Origin: Burhinus oedicnemus | Lineage: Eukaryota > Chordata > Aves > Charadriiformes > Burhinidae | Length of the DNA stretch: 64,000 bases | Reading direction: 5' to 3' | Assembly: GCA_008921705.1 (NCBI GenBank) | Contig: VFFE01007081.1 | Coordinates: 921,011 to 985,010 of the forward strand | Part shown: positions 1-12,600 of the stretch, one piece after another | Layout: every line of letters starts with the position of its first letter | How positions within the stretch are numbered: position 1 is the stretch's first letter | The notes under the pieces: model-generated | Told to the model about the DNA's origin: nothing | Databases searched by the model: none | The model's input: the letters and a program-made list of their open reading frames with translations, nothing else | Position numbers and translations under genes: made by a program

Positions 1-299
1 TTTTTTTTTTTTTTTTTTTTTTCTTCCTTCTCATGTGGTTCATACGTACTGGTATAAAGAAGGGAAAAAAAATTGCTACCATTTCAAATTGGTACTTTTT
101 ACTCTTGCTCTTTACTTGTTCAACAGAAACTCAGTCATGCAATTAGAGCATTTCTAACTAAAATGCACTTTTTAAATGTCTCTAGCTTTTTTCAAAACAC
201 TGTATTTAGAAAGAACCTTGAAGCGACTGCGTACGCTCAGAAAGTAGTATTTCATCACCTTCAAAGCCAGGTCTTTTTCCGCTAAGGCACTTTATACCA
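1..299. other. Upstream intergenic DNA
   Basis: AT-rich sequence before the CpG island, starting with a 22-base T run at the window edge. No gene or repeat recognised. Confidence 0.6.
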
Positions 300-561
300 G
301 ATTTTTGGTTCCTCGAACGTGAAAGACGGCGGCGAGGAGCCTGTCCCTGCTTGCCCCCCTCCTCGCCACCCGGGGCGGGGACGGGCGCGGGGCGCCCCTC
401 TCACCCGCTCCCGCCCTCCTGCGCGGCGGGTGGCACCTGCCGGGGCGTCTCCTGCCGGCCCTTCCTCCCGCGGGGGACGGAGGAATAATGCCGGGGGCGG
501 GCTGGCCCCCGGCCTCCTGGGCCGCGGGGCGGCGCTGGACCCGTTACCTCCGGCGGGCCGG

Positions 562-574
562 GTCGCCCGGCAAC
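562..574 (+). promoter_or_regulatory. RFX X-box motif upstream of the ADGB start
   Basis: GTCGCC-C-GGCAAC is a perfect match to the X-box consensus GTNRCC-N(0-3)-RGYAAC with a one-base spacer. It lies 28 bp before the ATG at 602. X-boxes bound by RFX factors sit near the start sites of ciliary genes and cooperate with FOXJ1. ADGB is reported to be FOXJ1-dependent and linked to ciliogenesis, so the motif fits the gene. Binding itself is inferred. Confidence 0.7.
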
Positions 575-601
575 GCGGAGGACGCGGCGGGACCCGCGGC
601 C

Positions 602-678
602 ATGGCCACCAAGGGGAGCAAGAAGAAGGAGCTCGGCAGCCGTACCAGCTCCGGGCTGCTGGGCGCCCCCGCCAAAGA
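602..678 (+). CDS. ADGB: ADGB coding exon 1 (N-terminus)
   Basis: It encodes [20 protein letters not shown] and a few more residues, aligning with the Lys-rich start of human androglobin (MASKQTKKKE). The start codon has a strong context (GCGGCCATGG). An in-frame upstream ATG at 488 exists, but it lies upstream of the X-box and the homology begins at 602. The donor is GA|GTAAGA at 679, leaving a two-base partial codon. The human protein has K-D at this point, consistent with GA plus one base. Confidence 0.85.
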
Positions 679-3600
679 GTAAGAGCCGCGGGAGGGAAGG
701 ACGGAGGGCGAGGGAGAAGGGTTGCCCCCGCCGGCCGGCCGCGGGGGGCGGGCCGGGGCTGCTGCGGCCGCTCCCGGGGCGGGGGGGCGGCCGAGCCGCC
801 TCCGCGGCGCTCTGGAAACTTCCCCCGGGGCTTCCCGGTCGGGCGGCCGTTAAGGCGGTTAAGGCCGCCGGGGTGGGCGCGGTGCCGCCCTCCGCCCTGC
901 TGTGCGGCGGCCCTGTCGGCGCGGGCGCGGCCTGGAGATGGGCGCGGAGGCGGCGCTTGCCCGCAGTCCTGTGCGGGCAAGTAACTCGTGCCAAGAAAGT
1001 TTACTTGCTCAAGTGGATGCTTAAAGAGCGGTTTCAGTAGGCGAGGCGGGGATTGGTTGCTGTTTGGTTTATTTATTTAAACTGGAGGCCCAGCTCCGTG
1101 TGGAAGTTGCACTTTCTTCCCTCCGATGGTCCTTCTTACGCACCTGGCCAGTAGCATCATCCTGCCAAAACGATGTTGCGTGTGCCTGGTGCTGTAGCTG
1201 GTCTAGCAGACAGGGCGCCTCGGACCTGGAGGCGAGCAGCAGGAGCGAGCAGATGGCAGCACAGGTGGTACGCGGGTGGGTGGCTTTGCGATGTGGCGGC
1301 CACAGCTCGTGGGACGAAGCGTTCGGCTTATGGTCAGGAGCAGACAGAAGTTAAGCGTTCACTGAAACAGTTGTTTGGGTTTAAAAGAACCTCGAAGCTG
1401 TGAATCAGGACAATAATTTCAGAACATGAGGAAAAACTTTATTTTGAGGGTGGCAGAGCGCTGGAACAGGCTGCCCAGAGAGGTAGTGGAGTCTCCGACT
1501 CTGGAGACATTCAGAACCCACCTGGACACCATCCTGTGTAACCTGCTGTAGGTGACCCTGGCAGCTCTGGCAGGGGGGTTGGACTAGATGATGTCCAGAG
1601 GTCCAACCCCTACCATTCTGTGAGTACACACCCTCCATTTTCATCAGGTAGAGGAACTAAGCTAGCTGAAGCTTTCAGGGCAAAATGGTTAACACCTATC
1701 ATAGCACATCAGTTTCGTTTACAGAAGGGAAACACAATTCCCAATGCCTTGAATGTTTGCTTTATGTTATAATGAATCTGAGGAAATTAAGTATTAAAAC
1801 CCCCCATTCTTCCTATTGATTTCTTATATATTTCTGCTTAAGTAGTATCTCTTGAGATATTTTTAAATGATTCACTATTTGCTCGGTATTTAGTGTGAAT
1901 TTGTATATATCTGTGAAAACGTATATTTCGTCCTGCAAAGACAAATAAACAAATAGAAAACATTGACTTTCTTTCACTGTTGCTATTTTGACCTGCAAGT
2001 TCTATTTCTATGTTTTGAGTAGCTTTCTCATGTATGTAATCCTGCATGCAAGGCACTGGCAGGATTCAGATGAAAAAGGTATCTGATGTGTGCACTTATG
2101 CCCTTTTCTTCTTTTTCCTGCCTTAAATAAAGGTTTCAGTTGTATCACTTATTTCTCTCTTGAAATCAATCTTCAAATGCCCCTTTGTTCTTGTTTCATA
2201 TCCAGTTATCTAGCCTTTGCTACAAAGTAGTTTCTTATTTCATGTTTTCGTGCTTCTGTTTCGTGTTTCGCACCTTGATTCCCATTTTGGTAACTTTTCT
2301 GTCGTTGCAGACAGCCAGTATCTCGCATTCCTCCCTTCTCCTCACTGCATCCATTTGCTTAGTAACTTGTTTTGGTTTTTTGTTTGTTTTGTTTTGGCCA
2401 TAGCCCTGCAGCCCCTCATATTTACTGCTTTAAGCAGTTTATCAAAATTTTTCTGATGATATCTAAGTTGTCAGGGATGCTTTTATTTTTTAGCACTGTT
2501 AGAGAAAAAGAAGTATTTTCTTACTTTCCAGTATATGTGAAACTAGATGGGCTGTCATCCAAAAGATTTTGTCCAGTATTTTGGGTTTTGTCTCCTAATA
2601 GGCATTCTTACAGTGTGAGAATTTTGTAGCTGTTCCATTAAATTAAGATACATCTTTTTTTTTTGGAGAGTCTAAAAATATGTACTTTTTATATAGTAAA
2701 ATCATTAATTGTGTCCTATGTCATACATAATAACTTGCAAAAGAGTCATTCTTACAAAATGAGTTATTTGTATCAGATTATACTAGAACAGTATCTGTCT
2801 TTTTCTTTAGTACATTGTTACTTTAGGCTTTATTAAATGAGACCACCATGGATAAATCAGATTAGAAAATTGTTTTCCCAGTGTCAAGTTGAGAGAAAAT
2901 AATATTTAGTAACAACCTATTTGAACTAAGGTTTACTGAAACACCTCTGAAGTGCAATCTAGGACATATGCTCATGTTATAGTAGAAATGTCACATTGGA
3001 CCTAAAGGACAGGAGACATGATTTCTCTCTCACTCCGCAATTATCAGCTAATTGCAATGGAACTGTCTAGCATATGCCAACATTAATTCAGTGTTAGGTA
3101 CAAATCAGACCACAGGAGTATTTACTCAGTTCACTAAGGCTATTTTACTTGAAGTGTAGTGGCTTGAAGAGGTCCTAGTGGTGGCTTAATGATTTGTGTT
3201 ACTAGACTATGGAAGAAACTGTTACTATTACCTGATTATAATGCAGAACCTTCGTAGCACAGAATATATAGCTTGTATTAATTTTTTTTCATTAAGCTTA
3301 TAACTTCGGTTTAAACTGTAGCGTGTCTTCTGGTTTTATCTGCTCTGCCATTGTTATACTGAGTGACCTTGCGAACAGGAGTAAGTCTCAGCAGTAAGTG
3401 TCTAGATGTTTCAGTGTATGTGCTGTATACATTTGCATATGACATCTTATTCACCTGACCGATATTCAGCATGTGAAGAGATGAAGTAACCTCTTAAAAA
3501 AACAAAAACAAACAAAACCCCCCAATTTATTTGATGGAACAGCTCTTAAATATAAATATAAACCTACCTTTGTGTTTTTATCAGTTAATATTTACATTAA

Positions 3601-6600
3601 TATATATTATCAGAAATGCTGGTAATGTAAAAAGGGAAAAGAGGAAGTCTGTGACACACAAAATCTAAAGTTACAGCAATGCTGATACTAATTTCCTGAC
3701 TAACCTATCCCTGCTTGCTTTTTATCAGTCTGAAATATTACTAAGGCCTTTTGGATAGATGGATGAAAAAATGTTGGTTTAGGACAATGTATGTCTTGCC
3801 AAGTTCAGCAAACGACTTGATAAACCTTTTTGTTTAAGCTGTCAGGAAAGATTTTTACTTCAGCATCTGTTGAGCTGTAGATAATGAATTTAAATCAAGG
3901 AAAGCTAGTGACAGCTTATTCTAAACTTTTGCGTAAATAAGTTTTTGTCTTGAAACAAACATTTTACAGAAGAAGTAGCCCCATTTTCTCATGAAACAGT
4001 AGAGAATGGTGTTACAAAATATTTGAAAATTTGAATTCAGTACTTGCTACACTTTCAATCATATTGTTTTGCTCTGTAAGCTGTAAGTGCTTTCGTAGTT
4101 GATTAAAGGCTCTATTCTACTGCAGTGTTTCATCTTATTAAGACCTTCATCCTGCTGAAAACCCACAGGCATCTTAGTACTCTCTAGTTAAAGATCTGGG
4201 TGAAAATCTGATTTTTCTGAAATCAGTGAAAATTGTTTATAGTTGGGAACTGAACACAGTGGGGTTAAAAATTTACCCTTGAGAACATTTTTAACACCTT
4301 GAATAGCCTTTCTTCTTGCTTGCCCTTTTTTCCCAGGTTGATTAGAATTTATACCCCAAACCCAATATCAAAAAGATATTTAAAATTCTTAGTCCCTCTG
4401 AAAGGACTGAAATACTGAAACATGTTTCTTCTCTTTAGTCATGCTATATGCCACTGGTCTCCAAACTTTTTTGATTGTGCAGCCCTATCAGTAAAAAATT
4501 TTTGAGCATATCGCCCCAACATATGTATATTTATTTATTTATAAATTATGTACATGCACTACTGAAGCACTAATATTTTCTTCCTTGTGTGCACACCCCA
4601 CTTTGGAGACTGCTGCTACAAGCCACAGAATTTCTATGGAGAGAATAAGCAGCTAAGGAGTTTCAAGTTTTGAACTACAGTCTGCTAAAGTCTACAGGGT
4701 GCTTTTTGTTTGGATCAGGCTTGTGGTCAAAACTTAGAACTACAGACGGTAATCCATGCAAACTGAAGGCTATGTTTCATTTTTTAATTTTCAACATTGC
4801 TTCTAGAGCGCTTTCCCGTTTGTCATAGGATTTGTGATGTCAGAATGATAGGGATGTAATTGATAGCAGACAGATTGACAGGTTATTTCTTTATTTGGAA
4901 ATGGAAAGATGCTGTATAGTAAGGAATATCTAAACTACAGTAAAGATACTCTTTGTTTGCCGGTCCATGAGAAGATGATGTAAATCTCATTCATTTACTA
5001 GACAGTACAATTCTAGCCCCAAATGCAGAGAATGTTCAATTTTCTGATTTAAGGCTAGATCTGTATCATGGTTTTCAAGAAGAATCAGCAGAGTACTGAG
5101 TTGATTCTGCAGGAGTCTACTCTGGTACAAAATGATTAAGACTGCTGCTATTAATATTTATAATTGTTGAGGAAAAAATGCTGAACGCTGTGATAAAACA
5201 ACTGTACTGTGTAACCCTATGACTTAGTCCTCATTTGGTTGGCAATCCCTGTGTTGAAGAAATTGCTCTGTTTCCTCAGATAATGATTTTCTCCTAATAA
5301 CAGGCAAATGTTAGTAATGATCATAAATGTTTTATCAAAGGCAGTGTACCAAGTCTTTTTTTAGTGGGTTGTGGAGATTAGAAATAAATCTTACACACAC
5401 AGTGTAAGGTTGGAGCTGAGTTCACTTCAGATATGACACTTACTAGCTATCTCCTTGATGTTTATTTACATTCATTCTGTTACTCAGCTTGTTTAGTGTA
5501 TTTGCAAGTGTCGTGGTTTGTGCCGGATTGGCCCAATCAGGGGGAATGACAGATGCTCTCTCTCTCCTGCTCTGCTTTGAAGGGAGGCAGGTGAGAGAGA
5601 GAAAAAGAGAGACTTCAGAGTTTAGAAGGAACTAAACTACTTTAATGAAATATTGATAATAAAAAGAAAATAATGAAATATATACAAAACCGTATCAAGC
5701 TCCCAGGATGACAGTCACGTCACCAGCAGGCACTGGGGAAGTCCCAGACTGGACTCAGTGACTGATGGGAGCTGGATTCCGGATCTGGATTCAGGATCGG
5801 GATCAAAGGCAGACAAACAGAGTCCTCCTCGGACACCGGCCATTGAAGAAAGAGGGCTGACCCTTTGATCCCTCAGCTTTTGTACTGAGCATGAGGCAGA
5901 TAGGATGGAATACCCTGTTGGTCAGTTTTGGGTCACCTGTCCTGTCCGCTCCTCCCCGCAGGTGTGACCCCTCTACGCTTCTCCGCTTCCGACCCTCCAA
6001 TGGGGCAAGTAACAAAGCTGGCTGGCCTTGGTTGTTACAGCAATAAGTATAAGCAAGAGCCTCTCTGCATCCCATGCCTTGGCATCAACTATAAACATGG
6101 GTCTTATCACTCTGGGAGCGAAGAGTTTTCTGTACAACATGCTGTTAATTTCAGCAGTTAGAACAGGCCTAGCTAAAAAGTAAAGTCACTGTACAAAATT
6201 GGTCCTGTTTTACCTCAAACCAGGACAGCAAGACAGAGAAAACTTCTAGTGTACAGATTTTCTGTAAGTCTGTGAGAATTTAAGTAATGTTACTATGCTT
6301 GTATCAGAAAGAGGAATGGATCTTTGCAGACTGCCTGAGAAAGCGTTGACCTGTCAGTTCAGTATTCTGTGGTAACTGCAAGGTAGGTTTTCCCTGAGCA
6401 TCTCTGTTTTGTTTTTGAACACAACTTGCAGTTGCAGGGATAAAAATGTAAAGAAATATTTTGTCTTTTGACTCATATTGTCTTTGATTGTAAATGCTAC
6501 TTGTTTTGCTATGTCTTTAATGATTGAAATACTGAATAGAAATATCAGTAGTATAAAAAAGAAAAAAGGCTAATAGTTTTTAGAAATAATTTGTAAAAAA

Positions 6601-9600
6601 AATCCTGAGACCTGTCAATGCTTAGCACAGAGGATTACAGTGTTATAATTTCAACTCTTGTGGATAGGGTTAATGCAGATGCCCTCTGGGGGCAATGTGT
6701 AGAAACATCCGGGCAATATATTTTGATCACCTTAAAATTACTTTTCTCATAAGATCAGGCTTCTTTTTTCCCCATAAATGCTTACAATAGTCAGCACAGT
6801 ACATCTACACTGGAAAATAAAAGGGGATTGTTTGTGGATATATTGCAATGCTGGAGTGGGACCTCAGAAGCATATGGAGAAGGCGGGAAAATTCTTTTGG
6901 ACTTAAGTCAGACTTTGCATGGGTCTCTGAAGGATGCTCCATTGGGTCTCTCTTCATGACTGCTTTCTAATTAGGTAGCAATTCCCTTCAGGAGCCTGGC
7001 AGTTGCTAGAGATGACAGGCTGAAGAGCTCAGAAGAACTGCTGTCCTTACAGCTTTTCTTAATTGAACCATTACAGGCTACTGAGAATCTGATCTTTCCC
7101 AGGTTTCAATGCCTATAGTGAATAGCAATTGATGTCTTTGTGGGCACTGAAAGAGATTCTGGCTAGTAATAATGGATAATGAATTGAAATGCTTTTTAAA
7201 TGAATTTGATGAAGCTCTGTGCCATCAAGCCCAATCTTTTGAATTGAACTTGAGTCATCAACATGTATCTGAATTAGAGTATGGGTTATTAGGGACAAAA
7301 GTGAGGAGTTAATGGTCAGTGCCAAGAGAGGCAAGTGATTTAGGGATAATTGTGGCACAGGCAGAGGTCACCGATGTATAGGGGAAGGCCAGAGTGGTGC
7401 TGGGGTTCTTTTTAGGGAAAGCAGTAACTTAGAGCAGTATTTACTGCTGATGGATCCTTAAGGACCTGCAGAGACAGGCTGAAGCCTGGCTGGAAGAAAT
7501 GTTTTAAGTTTAGCTGTGCGCCTGATCGCAATGAGTAGCAGGTTGCTGCACTGCTGTTGTACAGTGTGTTGCTGCACCAAAGCCTAGGACTACCTCACGT
7601 TTGTTATTAAGATTAAAGGTTGGGACAGTAAGAACAGAAAAAATAGCGGCATTGCTAATTCATCTTTGAACTCCTATATGCCTAGGATAAGGATTCAGCC
7701 AAAGCTTGTGATTAAGGTTTTATCCACTGCCAGCATGTGTTCCTCAGGTAAGTATTCTTAAGGTTTGGGCTACAGCAGTGGTTTAGAGAATATAGAGTGA
7801 ACAGAATAACTTTTTGATGTTTTGGGTGGAGCTCGCTAGATTGACTGAGGTTTGGGAATGGCAAGAACTATTGTCTTGTGGATAACAGCATGGTAGTTGA
7901 ACTTGAGGCTGCTTTTGGTGTTGTGCTGGAGCACTCGTGTTGGTTAATGTAAGTTTTAATGGGCACTAAAAAGTTACATGGGGGTCATGGAACAAGTCTG
8001 CAGGAAAGAAATCCACTAAAGATTGTATAAATACATAGCAACCACATCTAGCTCAGAAAGTGCTTGAGTTAAAAGTGGTTGGTGACTATCAAAGTATTAG
8101 AGAAATATATTATATATTCCTTTATGCTCTTCCAAGGCTTTCGATTGGAAATATTGTTTGAGACAAGATGTTGGGCTATAGTTCACCTTTGCTCTGACTC
8201 AGTACTCCTTATGTTTGTGGTCCAAGAGGGTAGCTCAGTGGTCTACTTTTGTCTTGCAACTTATGTGTTACTGAGAGAAGGGTTTGCTATATTATTGTAA
8301 AACCTAATTAAATTCATATGTGGATGCTTATGCATGTTTCTGACCTTGCATGAGCTTCAGTCAGAGGTGAGTATGGCTTGGTGGTTCTGACTAAGTTCTG
8401 CTAGAAGCTTGAAACAGAGCTAAAATTTTCGACAAAAGGTATTGGGGACACTGGTCCTGATTTTTGCAATTTTTTGATTAGACATATCCATTTTATGGTT
8501 AATTCTGCACCATTTATTGGAAACTGGCCTGTTTTTAAAAATACAGTTAGTTTCGAGCTTATGGTTATGAGAAACATAGTGCTCGAGTTCAAAGCATGCT
8601 CATGTCATTGTTTGACCCCTTAGGCAGCTCAGCCCCACACAGCTGCTTGCTTACTCCCACCCAGCAGGACCAGGAAGAGAATCCCGGTAAAAGTGTGTGA
8701 AAACTCATGGGTTGGGTTAAAGACAGCTTAATAGGTAAAGCAAAAGCTGCACATGCAAGCAAAGCAAAATAAGGAATTCATTCACTGCTTCCCATTGGCA
8801 GGCAGGTGTTCAGCCACCTCCAGGAAAGCAGGGCTCCATCACATGTAATGGTTAAACGGGAAGAAAAGCGCCATAACTTCAAATGTCCCCCTCTTCCTTC
8901 TTCTTCCCCCAGCTTTTATTGCTGATCTTGATGTCGTATTGCAAGGAATGTCTCTTTGGTTCAATTGAGGTCAGCTGTCCCAGCTGTGTCCCCTCTGGTC
9001 CCTTCTTGTTCACCCCCAGCCTACTCACTGGTGGAGCAGTGTGAGCACTGCTCAGCAGTAACTGAAACATCCCTGTGTTATCAACACTGGTTTCATCACA
9101 AATCCAAAACATAGCCCCGCACAAACTACTGTGAAGAAATTTGACTCAATCCTAGCCAAAACCAGTACAGCTAGTCACTGGACTTTGCAAGGGAAAGAAG
9201 ATTTCTATGAAGAATTTTAAACCTTCACTGCATTCATAACCTTCTTTACAATTGTAACTGTTAATGTATTACAAGATATTATACCCTTCCTACAAAGCTT
9301 ATTTTGGATAACTCAGGAGGCTCTTCTATCTCAAATATCTCAATTCATGTGAAGGACAACCAGGGGATCAGGCCCAGCCAGCATGGGTTCATGAAAGGCA
9401 GGTCCTGTTTGACCAACCTGATCTCCTTTTACAAGCAGGTGACCTGCCTGGTGGATGAAGGAAAGGCTGTGGGTGTTGTCTACTTGGACTTTAGTAAGGC
9501 TTTTGACACAGTCTCCCGCAGCATTCTGCTAGAGAAGCTGGCAGCCCGTGGCTTAGACAGGTGTACTCTTCGCTGGATTAAAAACGGACTGGATGGCTGA

Positions 9601-12600
9601 GCCCAGACTTGTGGTGAATGGCGTTAAATCCAGTTGGCGGCAGGTCTCAAGCAGTGTTCCTCAGGGCTCAGTTTTGGGGCCAGCTTTGTTTAATATCTTT
9701 ATTGATGATCTGGACGAGGGGATTGAGTGTACCCTCAGTAAGTTTGCAGATGGCACCAAATTAAATGGCAGTGTTGATCTGCTTGAGGGTAGGAAGGCTC
9801 TGCAGAGAGATCTGGACAGACTGGACCAATGGGCTGAAGCCAGCTGCATGAAGTTTAACAAGGCCAAGTGCCAGGTCCTGCACTTGGGTCACAACAACCC
9901 CAGGCAACGCTACAGGCTTGGGGAGGAGTGGCTGGAAAGCTGCCTGGCAGAAAAGGATCTGGGGGTCCTGGTGGACAGCCGGCTGAACATGAGCCAGCAG
10001 TGCACCCAGGTAGCCAAGAAGGCCAATGGCATCTTGGCCTGTATCAAGAATAGTGTGGCCAGCAGGAGTAGGGAAGCGATCGTGCCCCTGTACTCAGCGC
10101 TGGTGAGGCCGCAGCTTGAGTGCTGTGTTCAGGTTTGGGCGCCGCAGTATAGGAGGGACATTGAGGTGCTGGAGCGTGTCCAGAGAAGGGCAACGAAGCT
10201 GGTGAGGGGTCTGGAGAGCATGCCTTATGAGGAGTGGCTGAAGGAACTAGGATTGTTTAGTCTGGAGAAGAGAAAGTTGAGGGGAGACCTTATTGCTCTC
10301 TACAACTACCTGAAAGGAGGTTGTAGTGAAATGGGAGCTGGTCTCTTCTCCCAAGTAACTGGCGACAGGACAAGAGGAAACGGGTTTAAGTTGCACCAGG
10401 GGAGGTTTAGGCTGGACATTAGGAAAAAATTTTTCACTGCAAGAGTGATCAAACATTGGGACAGGCTGCCCAGGGAGGTGGTTGAGTCACCATCCCTGGA
10501 GGTGGTTGAGTCACCATCCCTAGATGTGTTTAAAAGTCATGTAGATGTGGTGCTTAGAGACATGGTTTAGTGTCAGACCTGGTAGAGTAGGGTCAATGGT
10601 TGGACTAGATGATCTTAAAGGTCTTTTCCAACCTAAACGATTCTATGATTCTATGATTCTATATCCCTCCTAACCATACCCATCACCAAAGCTAGTTAAG
10701 GCTTCACAGGAGTTTGGGAGTGAGTCATAGTGTATCTTGAGCTGCAGCAGTTGTTTCTTTCCAGTTTGCAGCTACTGTCCTGGTAATCCTGAGGAACAGG
10801 CGTTTCGAGATCATGGTCTCATTTAGCAGGCTGTTAATTGCAGTCACTCCGAAGATGAACAGAATTCTTTCTAAATGATTGTCCAGAGCCTTTTGGAAGT
10901 GTTTATTGGCTGTTTGCATTACCAGTATGACAAAGCATTTCTTGTTCTCTCAAATAATTCAGCAATAACATAAATCTGTAATGGCCCAGGATTCCAGGAT
11001 GTTGTCGTGGTTTGGGCCAGATTGGCCTAATCCGATGGAACGACAGATGCTCTCTCTCTCTCTCCTGCTCCGCTCAGGAGACAGGAAAGAGAGGGGAAAG
11101 AAAAGAGAGAAAAAGAGAGACTTAAGTATTTAGTAGGAAATGAAATATACAAAGCCGTATCAAGCTCCCAGGATGACAATCACGTCACCAGCAGGCTCAG
11201 GGGAAGTCCCAGACTGGACTCAGTGACGGACAGGAACTGGATTCCGGATCTGGAGTCAGGATCAGGATCAGGATCAAAGGTAGATGCAGAGACCGAGTCC
11301 TCCCAGGACGCCGGCCATTGAAGAAAAAAGAGGCTGACCCTTTGATCCCTCAGCTTATATACTGAGCATGAGGCAGATGGGATGGAATACCCTTGTTGGT
11401 CAGTTTTGGGTCACCTGTCCTGTCCGCTCCTCCCCGCAGGTGTGACCCCTCTACGCTTCTCCGCTTCCGACCCTCCAATGGGGCAAGTAACAAAGCTGGC
11501 TGGCCTTGGTTGTTACAGCAATAAGTATAAGCCAGAGCCTCTCTGCATACCGTTCCTTGGCATCAGCCATAAACATGGGTCTTATCACTCTGAGAACGAA
11601 CGGTTTCCTGCACAACATGCTGTTAATTTCAGCAGTTAGAAGAGGCCCAGCTAACAAGCAAAGTTACTGAACAAAACTGGTCCTGCTTTACCTCAAACCA
11701 GGACAGATGTCCAGCTGCAGTATTGAAGGGAGAAGTGTCTATGTAGCTTCAGATGTAACCATCTGAAACACTGAGCAAATGGTACCATCATGTGCATGCA
11801 TACTTTCCCAGACATAGTAATACTAGTGGATAAATGTGTTATGATCTTAGGTTCAATTTGGGTGAAATTCTTTGGTTCATTTGCATCATTGTGCATCTGA
11901 AAATTCTTTTACTCTACTATTGTTCTAATACCTAAATCGTAATCTAACAAAAACTAGAGACATTCCTGGAGAGTTTGCATTGTCCTTCCTGAGCATAAAA
12001 TATCTGGTCTTCATTTATGGTCTTTTTTTGTCTATTTGTTTTGTATGTAACACGTATTTCCAAGGCCAGTATTTTTGTTGGTCTCAGAAATAAAATTAAG
12101 CACACCTAGAATTTTTAGTGATAGCATTTTCTGTCCAGAAACATGAAAATCTTGCTTTCAGCACACTGCGCTTCATTCATTGAAATGTTTGTGTGTAAAC
12201 ACAGTAAAACTTTAATCTGTCAAGTCAATTTGATAGTACTTTTTTTTCTATTTCTTCTGCCTTTAACTTTTTTTGAGTTGCGTGCTTTGTGGCGAGTTAA
12301 TGCCTTCTTCCCCAAGTAAATATGATAAACATATTAAAATAGCATATAAGCCAATCATTAACTTGAATTTTCAATTAAGCAAATTACATTTTAATTAGGA
12401 AATTATTTATTCAAATTAGTTTTCCTAGTTAATTCTAATTAAAACAATGAACCCCTGAGAGCTCAGCCTACCCTGATCTGTAGATTTCGAACTTCATGGA
12501 CTCACGGGCATGAAAACATTAAGTAATATACCAGTGGCAATATCACGCTAAACGCTGTGCTCCCTACTGATCATGGTCTTAGGTTTTTCTTTCTCTGTAA

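Larger units (their letters stand above)
300..1000. promoter_or_regulatory. CpG island / ADGB promoter region
   Basis: GC content and CpG density rise sharply from about 310 to about 1000, against an AT-rich background on both sides. The island contains exon 1 and the start of intron 1. The long overlapping open frames on both strands here (282-994) are a by-product of GC richness, which removes stop codons. No clear TATA box precedes the start codon. G-runs are frequent just after the donor site (690-800). The transcription start is not visible directly; I infer that it lies shortly upstream of 602. Confidence 0.85.

Noticed and set aside
488..601. In-frame upstream ATG extending the ADGB N-terminus
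   Set aside because: Homology to androglobin begins at 602, the 602 ATG has the better context, and the X-box lies between the two.
282..994. Long overlapping open frames on both strands (up to 232 codons)
   Set aside because: They lie within the CpG island; GC richness removes stop codons. Composition is Pro/Arg/Gly/Ala with no domain, and frames on both strands are equally long.
5928..6161. Open frame also present in the second solo LTR (11382-11639)
   Set aside because: The similarity reflects LTR copies; the frame is not conserved as a protein and the LTR sense strand is the opposite one.
10725..10919. 64-codon protein-like frame on the - strand between a CR1 and a solo LTR
   Set aside because: Too short, and no family match I can name; it does not resemble CR1 or retroviral proteins.
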